From Asaia krungthepensis NRIC 0535 (GTDB taxonomy: Bacteria > Pseudomonadota > Alphaproteobacteria > Acetobacterales > Acetobacteraceae): DNA of 64,000 nucleotides. The position numbers and the translations under genes are program-made. The DNA is taken from contig NZ_BAPV01000004.1 of the NCBI RefSeq assembly GCF_025995175.1, positions 310,001-374,000 on the forward strand, in the 5' to 3' direction. The notes under the pieces are model-generated. The model was not told where the DNA came from. It worked only from the letters and a program-made list of their open reading frames with translations, and ran no database searches. Numbering within the stretch: the first letter of the stretch is position 1; every line of letters starts with the position of its first letter. Positions 38,471 to 47,141 of this stretch are shown in pieces.

Positions 38471-39694
38471 TCAGCCAATGACTCGGCGGATCAACTGGTC
38501 GTACAGAGCAAGATAGCCGTTCAGCGAGAGATGTTTCTCCGCATAGCGGCGGGCCTCATGACGCAATGTCCCGGCCAGATCCCGGTTTTCCAGTACTTCC
38601 AAAATCGATTCTGCAATTCGATCAGGCTCCAGGAACGGGGCGAGAAGCCCGGTACGCCGGTCCGTGATGAATTCCTCGACTGGTGCGGTACGGCTCCCTA
38701 CGATCGCACAGCCCGTGGCCATCGCCTCACGCAGCGACCAGGACGCTACGAAGGGATAGGTCAGATAGACATGGGCGTCTGATCGCCTGAGCGTCAGACG
38801 GAACACGTCGTAATCGACCTTGCCCATGAAATGCACGCGGTCCATGTCGATCTGCCCCTCGATCTCGCGCAGGAAGATATCGCGCCAGCTCCCTGCATCT
38901 GCCGGAGGCTGAGCGCCATAGCTGGTCCCGTCCCCCCCGATCAACACGATACGGGCGTCCGGACGTTCGCGCAGCACACGGGGCAGTGCTCTCATGAAGC
39001 TGTGGATGCCCCGATATGGTTCAAGATTACGGGCGACGAACGTTACGAGCTTGTCCTGTCGCCGTATCAGATGCGGGCCAAGCATCACATCACGCGTGAA
39101 GACCTCCGGCTCGGGCGCACAGAGATCCAGATTGACGCCTTCTCTCAGCAGGGCAATCTGGCTCTGTGCCCACTCAGGATAGGTGCCTTTCTGGAAAAGG
39201 GTCGGTGTCTGACCGTGCTGGTTCAGGTTGAGCGCCAGTAGATTGATGCTGTTCTTGATCCGTACATTCGGAGCCAGATCCGGCCTTGGCGGGAATTCGG
39301 GATCGAAATCTACGTCATTTTTGTCAGTATGGTAGAAAAACTCGAAGTAACCAAGAATAGGTGTCGCTGGATACACGTCGACCAGATTAAGGAGCTCTCC
39401 CCATCCATGATGGCCGATGATGATATCTGGCGTGTAACCTAAACCCTTGAGTGTCTGGGCCGCCCTGGCGACAGCCTCGGCACGGCTCAGCCCCATTTCG
39501 AGTTCCCTGAGGGAGGGATGAGTGTGGGGCGAGACAACACGCTCCTGCCGGTAGAGCACGCGCCTAACCCCCGGAAGATGACCCTCATTCGCCTCAGAGA
39601 TGAAGACGATTTCATGCTCCCCTTGTTCGTGCAGATGCCGGACCAGATGCAGGAACTGACCGGGGAAATTCTGGTGCACGAAAAGGAAACGCAA
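38471..39694 (-). CDS. Glycosyltransferase, GT4-like
   Basis: A 407-residue GT-B-type glycosyltransferase. The N-terminus is FLFVHQNFPGQFLHLVRHL, then PDIIIGHHGWGELL in the acceptor domain. The donor domain has VTFVARNLEPYRGIHSFMRALP, ARIVLIGGDGTSYG and the nucleotide-sugar segment YPFVASWSLREAMATGCAIVGSRTAPVEEFI, including the E-x7-E pattern. The start is TTG with AAGG upstream; other starts are possible. It is the last gene of the secretion/glycosylation cluster and ends at the shared terminator. Confidence 0.87.
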   Translation of the reverse strand: MRFLFVHQNFPGQFLHLVRHLHEQGEHEIVFISEANEGHLPGVRRVLYRQERVVSPHTHPSLRELEMGLSRAEAVARAAQTLKGLGYTPDIIIGHHGWGELLNLVDVYPATPILGYFEFFYHTDKNDVDFDPEFPPRPDLAPNVRIKNSINLLALNLNQHGQTPTLFQKGTYPEWAQSQIALLREGVNLDLCAPEPEVFTRDVMLGPHLIRRQDKLVTFVARNLEPYRGIHSFMRALPRVLRERPDARIVLIGGDGTSYGAQPPADAGSWRDIFLREIEGQIDMDRVHFMGKVDYDVFRLTLRRSDAHVYLTYPFVASWSLREAMATGCAIVGSRTAPVEEFITDRRTGLLAPFLEPDRIAESILEVLENRDLAGTLRHEARRYAEKHLSLNGYLALYDQLIRRVIG

Positions 39695-39902
39695 AGCAGG
39701 CAGGCCTTTATGGTGAGTGACGCTCAGAATGCCGAAAAGGATCCTGCCGGGGCAAGACCCTTCGGGCCGTCATACTCCATGGTCGGTGCGGAAACGCCGC
39801 CTGTCTGGAGTACTACGAGGCGCGGAATGCCCAGTGAAGGGCTCGACGGAGACTATCGGGCGAGCGGATGCTTACCGCCCGCGACCGGTTTTCCTGTCAG
39901 CC

Positions 39903-40841
39903 TCAGGCTGTCTTGCGACGAGCCGGCGCTTTTTTGACTGGCTTGGGCGAACGCACTTCGTTTGCAGCAGTATCCTCCTTCGAGGGTGTCGTACCATGAG
40001 GCACGATTTCGAGCTGGAAGGCTTCGAGCGGAGCCAGGGATTCGGCTTCCAGCGTCTCGCCACCCTTGAGCGGTCCGATGCGCGTGCCATCCGTGAAAGT
40101 CGCGCTGATCGCCAGATCGTATTTCTCTTCCGCACCGTTCTTGAGGCGAACACACAGGCCGAGAATAGGCAGGGCCATGCCGCGTGAGCCGCAATATTGT
40201 CCGGCTTCTGCCCAGGGAGACAACCAGCCTTTGCCCAGAACCGCCTGATACTCGATGTCTTCGGGGGAAACGAGCGCCTGCGGGGCGATGCCGAAACCCT
40301 CGATCCAGTTCTGGCTGCCGGGCTCGCCCATCCAGTCTCCGATCTTGGCAAGGACATCGCCACGGCGCTGGATATGGGCGGCAAGCTCGGGCTTCTCGTC
40401 CTGCGCCGGTGAGGCTGCCGGGGCCGCGGCAGGGTTCGTCGCGGCCGGAGCCGCATGGGCACCGGGGGCTGCGATGACCGGCTCACCCGAGAGACGAGCG
40501 ACCTGGATACCCGGTGCGGGGGTTGTACTGTCAGGGGCCTGATACGTGGTCACCATCACCTGGGCTGGCCCGCGTGACACGCGCACCAACGCCGCACCGG
40601 CACCCGCGCCATGGCTGCTGCTGATGATTCCGTCATCCTCGAAGGTTTTGATCGTCACGATGCCTGCCGGCATGTTCGGTGCCTGACTGACAGTCACCGC
40701 AGGGTATCCGTTGACGCTTTGCGCCGCGTATTCAGGGGGGAGGAACACGCAATACAGCCCGGCATCGAATGTCATCAGTGAAGCGTGAACCTTGAGCTGA
40801 ACTACCTGCTCCGTTCCGGAAGAACTCGCGGAATTAGACAT
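39903..40841 (-). CDS. Uncharacterised protein of the secretion/glycosylation cluster
   Basis: A 312-residue protein that I do not recognise. Residues 1-105 look like a small folded domain (QLKVHASLMTFDAGLYCVFLPPEYA; VTIKTFEDDGIISS). An Ala/Pro-rich linker (about 120-150) follows, then a second folded part with IGDWMGEPGSQNWIEGFGI and QYCGSRGMALPILGLCVRL. The end is basic (PKPVKKAPARRKTA). No signal peptide or membrane span. It lies between two glycosyltransferase genes on the same strand, so a role in the same process is likely, for example as scaffold or substrate-recognition protein. Confidence 0.75.
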   Translation of the reverse strand: MSNSASSSGTEQVVQLKVHASLMTFDAGLYCVFLPPEYAAQSVNGYPAVTVSQAPNMPAGIVTIKTFEDDGIISSSHGAGAGAALVRVSRGPAQVMVTTYQAPDSTTPAPGIQVARLSGEPVIAAPGAHAAPAATNPAAAPAASPAQDEKPELAAHIQRRGDVLAKIGDWMGEPGSQNWIEGFGIAPQALVSPEDIEYQAVLGKGWLSPWAEAGQYCGSRGMALPILGLCVRLKNGAEEKYDLAISATFTDGTRIGPLKGGETLEAESLAPLEAFQLEIVPHGTTPSKEDTAANEVRSPKPVKKAPARRKTA

Positions 40842-40965
40842 CTATACTGACCCATCATTGATTAGAACTGGCGTGGGAGAATTTTGCACAATGTGAACGC
40901 AAAACGCTCCAGAGGAATATCTGGGATGTATAACAGCGAAAACCCAACAGTAAAAGATATATCAT

Positions 40966-43908
40966 TCAATGTGATAAATGTAGCAACACATTACTCAATA
41001 GAGACACAGGCATTCCAAGTGGCACGACGGATCCGCGCCCGCTACTCTGAATACGCTCGGATTGCGCGCCAAGATCGAAGCATACTGCCTTGAGGCGCGC
41101 CTGCCACAGATTGGACAATGCAAAACACCATGTTTCCGGCCAGACGGAAGGAATAAGGCCAAGATCGCATTCGAACGATTCGATCAGACCGATCGCCTCC
41201 TCCTCTCGATATTCTCCCGAAATCTGCACATGGCCCGTCGCCATGAGGCGCTCGTCGTCGATTGTATAGCCAACAACAACATAGTCGAGCGGTAACCGGC
41301 GCTGCGCGGCATCCTGCGCAAGCTGCAAAAGGATATCGAAGCCTTTTTCGCGCCCGATGGCGCCCGGAACACAGACGCGACGTCTCCCCCCGTCGAGGGG
41401 GCGTATCGGTTTGACGGCCGGATAGGATTCCGATTCGAGTTTCTGCAACTCAACGGTCAGCCCGCTGAAATGGCGACGCATGCGCCGCTGCAGATCATGC
41501 GTTCCGGCAACGACCCTATTCGCGTCTCTCAGGATCCGATCCGACTGGGCAACGAGTTCAGCCACAGTGAGATGATTGTCGATCAGCGAGCCTTGCTGGG
41601 CAACACAGGATTCGCACCCGGCAAGAGCAGGTTCGCCACAATAGTGATCTCCCGGTCCTACCAGACAGATACGCGGGCAGAACCAGATATAGTCATGCAG
41701 GACAATATCCCATCGCAGTTCGAGGGCATTGGCCAGGTCGTGCATGACCGGTGCATGTCCCAGCAGGTGATGCCATTCGATGCGAGCTGGCTTCATGCGG
41801 CGCAGGACCGTCACGAGATCGAGCCATTCCCCCGGCAGGGAAAAGACCAGATTCGTCGTATCGCCGCCGCAATCCTCGATACGGCATCCTTTCAGATGCG
41901 GCCGCAGGATCAGAACCTGCGTTCCTTCGGCCTCCGCCACTTCGCGCCGATGACGGACCACTCGTTCCACGCCGCCACCTGAATCATGGGTGACCATCAC
42001 CAGGCACGATGCCGCGGCTTTTCGTCGGGCAATCATCCTCACCAGTCCGGCATTCCGCCTTATCGAGAAAAGGGGATCTGCCTCGATGAAGCGGGTGACC
42101 GATTCATCGTAACCCGGGTGCAGGAGGTTGAGCATCCGCAGATTGCGCTCAAGCAGGAGGGTGCGGGTTCGACCGAAGGAAACGGAGCCTACATGGCGCA
42201 CAAAGACATCGGTTGCGGCCACATGGCGCCAGCCCAGTATGGAAGCGCGGCAGCAGAAATCATTCTCCTCACCATAGCCCTGAGCGAACACCTCGACATC
42301 CAGCAGGCCCGTCTGGGCGAGGCAGTCCCCCCTGATCGCCATGCAGAATCCGTTGCCCGTTGGCAGGTCGATCAGACCTGAGCGCGGCAGCGAAGCAAAA
42401 ATGCGATCGAAGGATGTTGCGGTTCGCTTATCCGGCGTCGCATTGGGCCGCGTGACCGAGGGGTAGGACAGAATACTGGCGTCATTGGAAAATGGCGTGG
42501 CGGTTCCAATGAAGCTGTCACGATCCAGCCAGGCCAGGAGCCTGGACAAGCCCTTTGCGGGGATGATTGCATCGCTGTTGAGCAGGACAACATCGCGTCC
42601 CGCAGCACGGCTCAGCCCCGCATTGGCACTGGCCGTGAAACCCAGATTGCGCTTATGCCTGATCAGGGTGATACGGCCCTGACCCGCAATATCACGCAGA
42701 TAAGCACTGAGCCCAGGCTCAGGCGAGCCGTCATCGATCACGAGACATTCAAGGCCAGCCACAGTCTCCGCCAGAACCGCCTCGATACAGCTGCGTGTCA
42801 GAGTCAGGTCGCGATAGGCGGGGATAACGACTAGGCAGCCCGGCGCGCGCTCAACTGGCTTCGCATGGCTATGGGGCCGCCCCTTTCTGATCGCCGGAGG
42901 CGTCTTGTCAGGGGCGGGGGTCAACTGCCCAGCGTCACGATCGAGAAGCCCGATCACTGCCGGGCCGATGGGGCTGCCGGTCAGAGCCTGGCCATACCGG
43001 TCTTCGATAACGATCTCGCCCTTCGGCAGATCGTCGAGAGCGATGCTGAAATGTCTGGGTCTTGCCAGCGGCTTTTCCAGCCTCGTCCCCTGCTCGAGCT
43101 GATCCGCCGTGAGATCATAACGGGCGCCCTTTCCCCGGATCAGGACATGGGGGGTGAAATCGGGATCGGCCGGATACCAGATCCACCCCTCGAGGTGGTG
43201 CGCCCGTATCGTCGCGAAACCCTGTACCTGACGGATGGCCACCAGATCGATGGGAGATCCGTATAATGGCTTGCCGTCGTATTCCACCGAAAGAGACGCG
43301 GCCTGTCTCCACTCCTCCGGCAGGTCGAACGGCAGGGATGCCGCCCCGATAACCGGCGTGCCATCGAGGGCGATAGCAACAGGCCCGATCGCCTCGCCGC
43401 GCAGGACCCCGTCATTGCCGGTAGCGCACCAGCCCGCTCGCCCTGAGTGCGAGGTAAACAGCCTGATCCAGGGCAGCACTTCATCGGCGGGCGCGTAATG
43501 GGAGAGCATTCTCGCAAAGACCGAAACCGCCTCATCCATACGGCCAAGATTCGACAGGGCGATGGCCTGCCCGACGAGCGCCTTGCGAATGATGAATCGT
43601 TTGGCGACCCAGGCCATACGCGTCGCGGCTTCCTCCCAGCGTCCTGCCGAGAGAAGCGCCATGCCATAGGCAAAAATGACGTTGGGATCGCGATGCGCCA
43701 TGCGCGCGGCGCGACCAAGCCAGTAAAGAGCAGCAGCGGTTTCGCCGGCATGGACGGCATCCGTTCCCCGGCGATAGGCGTCCTGAGCCTTGGCATCGTG
43801 CCAGCGCTGCCAGTTTGCCCGGTCGCTGGCGGTGACCACATGTCCATAGCCCGACTGGACGGGAGGCGGGCGGTTGGTGGGAGGGCTGGCGCTCTCAGCC
43901 ACGTCCAC
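40966..43908 (-). CDS. Multidomain glycosyltransferase (TPR + GT2 + GT4-like)
   Basis: A 980-residue protein. Residues about 35-150 are TPR-like helical repeats (AALYWLGRAARMAHRDPNVIFAYGMALLSAGRWEEAATRM). Residues about 160-330 are a beta-rich region of unknown type. A GT2 domain (about 355-610) has GCLVVIPAYRDLTLTRSCIEAV, CLVIDDGSPEPG, the DxD-like VVLLNSDAI and YGEENDFCCRASILGW. A GT-B-like domain (about 640-960) has THDSGGGVERVVRHRREVAE, VCVPGAIGREKGFDILLQLA and a C-terminal FECDLGLIPSVWPETWCFALSNLWQ. The start is GTG, overlapping the Sel1 gene by 14 bases. It probably builds a two-sugar unit or extends a glycan. Confidence 0.9.
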   Translation of the reverse strand: MDVAESASPPTNRPPPVQSGYGHVVTASDRANWQRWHDAKAQDAYRRGTDAVHAGETAAALYWLGRAARMAHRDPNVIFAYGMALLSAGRWEEAATRMAWVAKRFIIRKALVGQAIALSNLGRMDEAVSVFARMLSHYAPADEVLPWIRLFTSHSGRAGWCATGNDGVLRGEAIGPVAIALDGTPVIGAASLPFDLPEEWRQAASLSVEYDGKPLYGSPIDLVAIRQVQGFATIRAHHLEGWIWYPADPDFTPHVLIRGKGARYDLTADQLEQGTRLEKPLARPRHFSIALDDLPKGEIVIEDRYGQALTGSPIGPAVIGLLDRDAGQLTPAPDKTPPAIRKGRPHSHAKPVERAPGCLVVIPAYRDLTLTRSCIEAVLAETVAGLECLVIDDGSPEPGLSAYLRDIAGQGRITLIRHKRNLGFTASANAGLSRAAGRDVVLLNSDAIIPAKGLSRLLAWLDRDSFIGTATPFSNDASILSYPSVTRPNATPDKRTATSFDRIFASLPRSGLIDLPTGNGFCMAIRGDCLAQTGLLDVEVFAQGYGEENDFCCRASILGWRHVAATDVFVRHVGSVSFGRTRTLLLERNLRMLNLLHPGYDESVTRFIEADPLFSIRRNAGLVRMIARRKAAASCLVMVTHDSGGGVERVVRHRREVAEAEGTQVLILRPHLKGCRIEDCGGDTTNLVFSLPGEWLDLVTVLRRMKPARIEWHHLLGHAPVMHDLANALELRWDIVLHDYIWFCPRICLVGPGDHYCGEPALAGCESCVAQQGSLIDNHLTVAELVAQSDRILRDANRVVAGTHDLQRRMRRHFSGLTVELQKLESESYPAVKPIRPLDGGRRRVCVPGAIGREKGFDILLQLAQDAAQRRLPLDYVVVGYTIDDERLMATGHVQISGEYREEEAIGLIESFECDLGLIPSVWPETWCFALSNLWQARLKAVCFDLGAQSERIQSSGRGSVVPLGMPVSLLSNVLLHLSH

Positions 43909-45652
43909 CGAGGCGACGTTCGAGTTTGGCGAGTTCGGCTGTCGCTTCGGTCACTCCCTGCGCCTGCGCGCGCTCGAGCCAGACACGGGCTTCCACCGGA
44001 TTCACCTCACCCGCCAGGCCTCGCTTGAGGTATCGTCCGAGCATGAGTTGCCCGAGACCGTGGCCTCTCTCGGCGGCAAGGCGGAACCAGCGTTGCGCCT
44101 CACGTCGATCCGCCTGGACGTCATGTCCCCCGCCGAGCATCGCACCGGCAGAGAACATGGCCTCGACAGCGCCCTGTTCCCCCGCTTGGATATAAAGCGC
44201 GAGGGCGCGGGGATGGTCGTTCCCGCCGGGCGCACGACCGGAAACACAGATCTGGGCCAGCAGGGTCATGGCTTCTGCCATGCGCGCCTGTGAGGCTTTC
44301 TCGAGCCACTCGACGGCGCGGGCATGATCTTCCGGCACGCCGCGCCCTTCCAGATACATCCGACCGAGCCAGTATTGCGCATTGACGACGCCATCGGCAG
44401 CGCGCTGCATCCAGTAAGCGGCCCGCGTGTCGTCACGCTCCGTTCCTACACCTTCAGCATAACACACGCCGAGATTGAAAGCGCCGACCAGATCGCCATT
44501 CTCCGCGGCCCTCAGGAAACGCTGCTGCATGGCGGCACGATCCTGCTCGGAACCGACACCCGTCAAGGCAAGGTTACCGAGATCGGCATCAGCAATACGA
44601 TCGCCGCACTCTGCCGAGATGCGGAACCATTTTGCAGCTTCATCGGGATCGGGCTGCACGCCGGTACCGGTCAGGTAGAGCAGACCGAGACCGCGAGCGG
44701 CAGCCCCATGCCCGAGTTCAGCGGCGATCTGATACCAGGTTGCAGCCTCGAGGTAGTTAGGGGCCATGTCCTCGCCCCTGACATGCAGATCCCCGAGTAA
44801 CGCGGCAGCCTCGGCATCGCCGCCCATTGCTGCACGTCTGAGCCAGGTTTCCGCGCGGTCAAGCCTGCGGGCCACTCCTTTCCCCTGCATGAGGTAGAGA
44901 GCAAAGCGCGTCTGAGCCTGAACAATCCCGCGCTCCGCGGCCTTTTCGAAATAGCGCGCTGCGGCACCCAGATCGGGAGCCTGACCGATACCTTGCTCGT
45001 TGATCCAGGCCAGGAAGTAGAAGGCCGTGGCCAAACCAGCCTCTGCAGCTTTTTCAAGCCGCTCGGTCCCGCGCGCAAGATCCTCAGGCGATTGCGGGGA
45101 ACTGTGCAGCGCCATGCCAAGGCCAAGGTGACCCTGAGCGGAACCGGCGGCCGAGGCCTTTTCGTACCAGTCCCGCGCTTCTGCACGGTCCTGCACTCCC
45201 TCCGGACCATTGGTCAGGACATAGCCCAGCAGAGCCTGAGCGTCAGGCTGCCCCGCCTCGGCGGCAAGGCGGCTCCAATGCGCAGCCTGATGAAAATCCG
45301 GCACACGCTTGAGAGGACGATTATCGGTGAGGATTGCCGGTCGGTTCTCGTCGAACCCTTCAGGAAAGCCCATGAGATAGAGCGTGCCGAGCATCAGCCG
45401 GGCCTGGACATGCCCCGCCTCGGCCGCCTTTCTCATCCATCTTGTCCCGTCTTCGAGACTGGGCGGCGTTCCCCAGCCTTCAAGATAGGCCTTCCCGGTA
45501 CGATACTGGGCCTCGACACTGCCCTGAGTCGCGAGTTGTCCCAGCAGGGCGAAACCCTGCACAGCGTCTTCACCGGACTCAATCAGGGTGATCGCATGTT
45601 TGAGTCGGGCATCGCGCGAAACCATCGATGCCAGACGTGTCTTCAAAGCCAC
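43895..45652 (-). CDS. Sel1-repeat (SLR) protein
   Basis: A 585-residue protein almost entirely of about 14-15 Sel1-like repeats of 36-38 residues (for example GSVEAQYRTGKAYLEGWGTPPSLEDGTRW split over units; VNAQYWLGRMYLEGRGVPED). No signal peptide or membrane helix is visible. SLR proteins act as scaffolds for multi-protein assemblies, including export and surface-polysaccharide systems. The start is GTG preceded by AGGAGAG. It sits between the HlyD gene (31 bases) and the large glycosyltransferase gene (14-base overlap), so it is part of one operon. Confidence 0.92.
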   Translation of the reverse strand: MALKTRLASMVSRDARLKHAITLIESGEDAVQGFALLGQLATQGSVEAQYRTGKAYLEGWGTPPSLEDGTRWMRKAAEAGHVQARLMLGTLYLMGFPEGFDENRPAILTDNRPLKRVPDFHQAAHWSRLAAEAGQPDAQALLGYVLTNGPEGVQDRAEARDWYEKASAAGSAQGHLGLGMALHSSPQSPEDLARGTERLEKAAEAGLATAFYFLAWINEQGIGQAPDLGAAARYFEKAAERGIVQAQTRFALYLMQGKGVARRLDRAETWLRRAAMGGDAEAAALLGDLHVRGEDMAPNYLEAATWYQIAAELGHGAAARGLGLLYLTGTGVQPDPDEAAKWFRISAECGDRIADADLGNLALTGVGSEQDRAAMQQRFLRAAENGDLVGAFNLGVCYAEGVGTERDDTRAAYWMQRAADGVVNAQYWLGRMYLEGRGVPEDHARAVEWLEKASQARMAEAMTLLAQICVSGRAPGGNDHPRALALYIQAGEQGAVEAMFSAGAMLGGGHDVQADRREAQRWFRLAAERGHGLGQLMLGRYLKRGLAGEVNPVEARVWLERAQAQGVTEATAELAKLERRLGGRG

Positions 45653-45683
45653 CCTGCTCTCCTCCGGGGATAATCCGCCTTGC

Positions 45684-47138
45684 TCAGTTTGGCTCCCGCA
45701 TGCCGTTCTTGATTGCGGGCATCACCTTGCTGAACATGTATTGCAGCATGGTGCGCTTGCCCACCTGGATGTCAGCCGAAACCGACATGCCCGGGGTCGG
45801 GTGGAAGAACTCCGGCACACCATGAAGCGTGTAACGATCGATACGAAGCCTGACACGATAATAGCCGCTTTGCGAGGGGTCTTCGTCTCCCGTCGGGATC
45901 TGGCCCGTTGCGCCGCTCTTCATGTCAGCGGCGGTGAACGCATCGGCACTGATCAGACGCACCGTTCCCTCGGCCCCGCCATACTGCGTGTAGGGGAAGG
46001 TCGAGAATTTGAGGAGCGCGTGATCGCCCAGCTTGACGAAGCCGGCATCGTTACCGCGCAGGACAGCCTCGACCTCAAGGGCTGCGCCTGTCGGGACGAT
46101 GGACATCAGAACCTGAGCGGGAGAGATGATCGAACCGACGGAAAGCTTGGCGATATTGAGCACAACGCCGTCATCCGGCGCCTTGAGCAGGATGAGCTTG
46201 TTGCGCAAGGCCGCCTTCTCGTAGTCGCCGACCGCCTCGTCGAGACGATGCTGCGTTTCGGTAAGCTGGGTATAGACCTGTGCCTTCCAGTTCTCGACAT
46301 AGGCATCGCGCTCGGCCTGGGTTGCAGCCAGCTTCGATTTGGTTGCTGCGGCAGTCTGCTGTGCCTCGATCTGGGCGCGCTCGGCATCCATCAGCTCGCT
46401 CTGCGCGGCAAGGGTAGAAAGCTTGCTGCCTACCTGATCCGCCTGAAGACGGCGACGCATCTGCAGTACCTCATTGGCCACACGGCCACGGCTCTGGTGC
46501 ATGGCTGCGCTGGCAAGAGATCCCGTCATCTGGCTCTGCATCGCCGCGATTTCCTGATCGAACTGATTGATCTTCGCGGTGTATTCCGCCTTGCGACGGG
46601 CAAAGGAAGCCGCCTCGCGCACCGAGGCGCTGTCGTTCAGATTGGGCTCGAAGTTCTTGCCTTCCGCCTCAGCATGCAGACGGGCGATTGTCGCCTGATA
46701 CGCATCGCGCTGCGCCTTCAGGTTGACGATATCGGCCTTGCTGATGGTGGGGTCCAGATGAGCAAGCACCTGCCCCTTCTTCACGTACTGGCCGAGTTCG
46801 ACATCGATCGAGCGGATGATCGAGATTTCAAGCGGCTGAATGACGAGGTTGTTGTTCACTGCCACCAGACGCCCCGGCGTGCTCACCACCTTGTTCAGCG
46901 GGAACACCCCTGCGGCAATCAGGCTCGACAGGAAAAGGGCTCCCACCAGCCAGATGATATAGCGAGCGGATGCCGTAGGCGGCATGTTGACCAGCGCAGC
47001 GCTTGGCGAGTGGAACTCGAGCAGCGCAATCGGCAGTCCCTGAGGCGCAAAAGGGTCGTCGGCCTGGCGGGGAACATGAGGCTGGATGTCCCGGCCTTCT
47101 TCCTTCTTGTCCTCAGGGACAATTTCCTGATTGCTCAT
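45684..47138 (-). CDS. Type I secretion membrane-fusion protein (HlyD family)
   Basis: A 484-residue periplasmic adaptor. It has a cytoplasmic N-terminal tail of about 60 residues, one membrane helix (IIWLVGALFLSSLIAAGVF), the first lipoyl half SIDVELGQYVKKGQVLAHLDPT, a long coiled-coil hairpin (about 140-320), a second lipoyl half (ILLKAPDDGVVLNIAKLSVGSII) and the conserved C-terminal GMSVSADIQVGKRTMLQYMFSKV. It bridges the ABC transporter to a TolC-type outer-membrane channel, which is not encoded here. It follows the ABC gene by three bases. Confidence 0.95.
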   Translation of the reverse strand: MSNQEIVPEDKKEEGRDIQPHVPRQADDPFAPQGLPIALLEFHSPSAALVNMPPTASARYIIWLVGALFLSSLIAAGVFPLNKVVSTPGRLVAVNNNLVIQPLEISIIRSIDVELGQYVKKGQVLAHLDPTISKADIVNLKAQRDAYQATIARLHAEAEGKNFEPNLNDSASVREAASFARRKAEYTAKINQFDQEIAAMQSQMTGSLASAAMHQSRGRVANEVLQMRRRLQADQVGSKLSTLAAQSELMDAERAQIEAQQTAAATKSKLAATQAERDAYVENWKAQVYTQLTETQHRLDEAVGDYEKAALRNKLILLKAPDDGVVLNIAKLSVGSIISPAQVLMSIVPTGAALEVEAVLRGNDAGFVKLGDHALLKFSTFPYTQYGGAEGTVRLISADAFTAADMKSGATGQIPTGDEDPSQSGYYRVRLRIDRYTLHGVPEFFHPTPGMSVSADIQVGKRTMLQYMFSKVMPAIKNGMREPN

Positions 47139-47141
47139 GGC

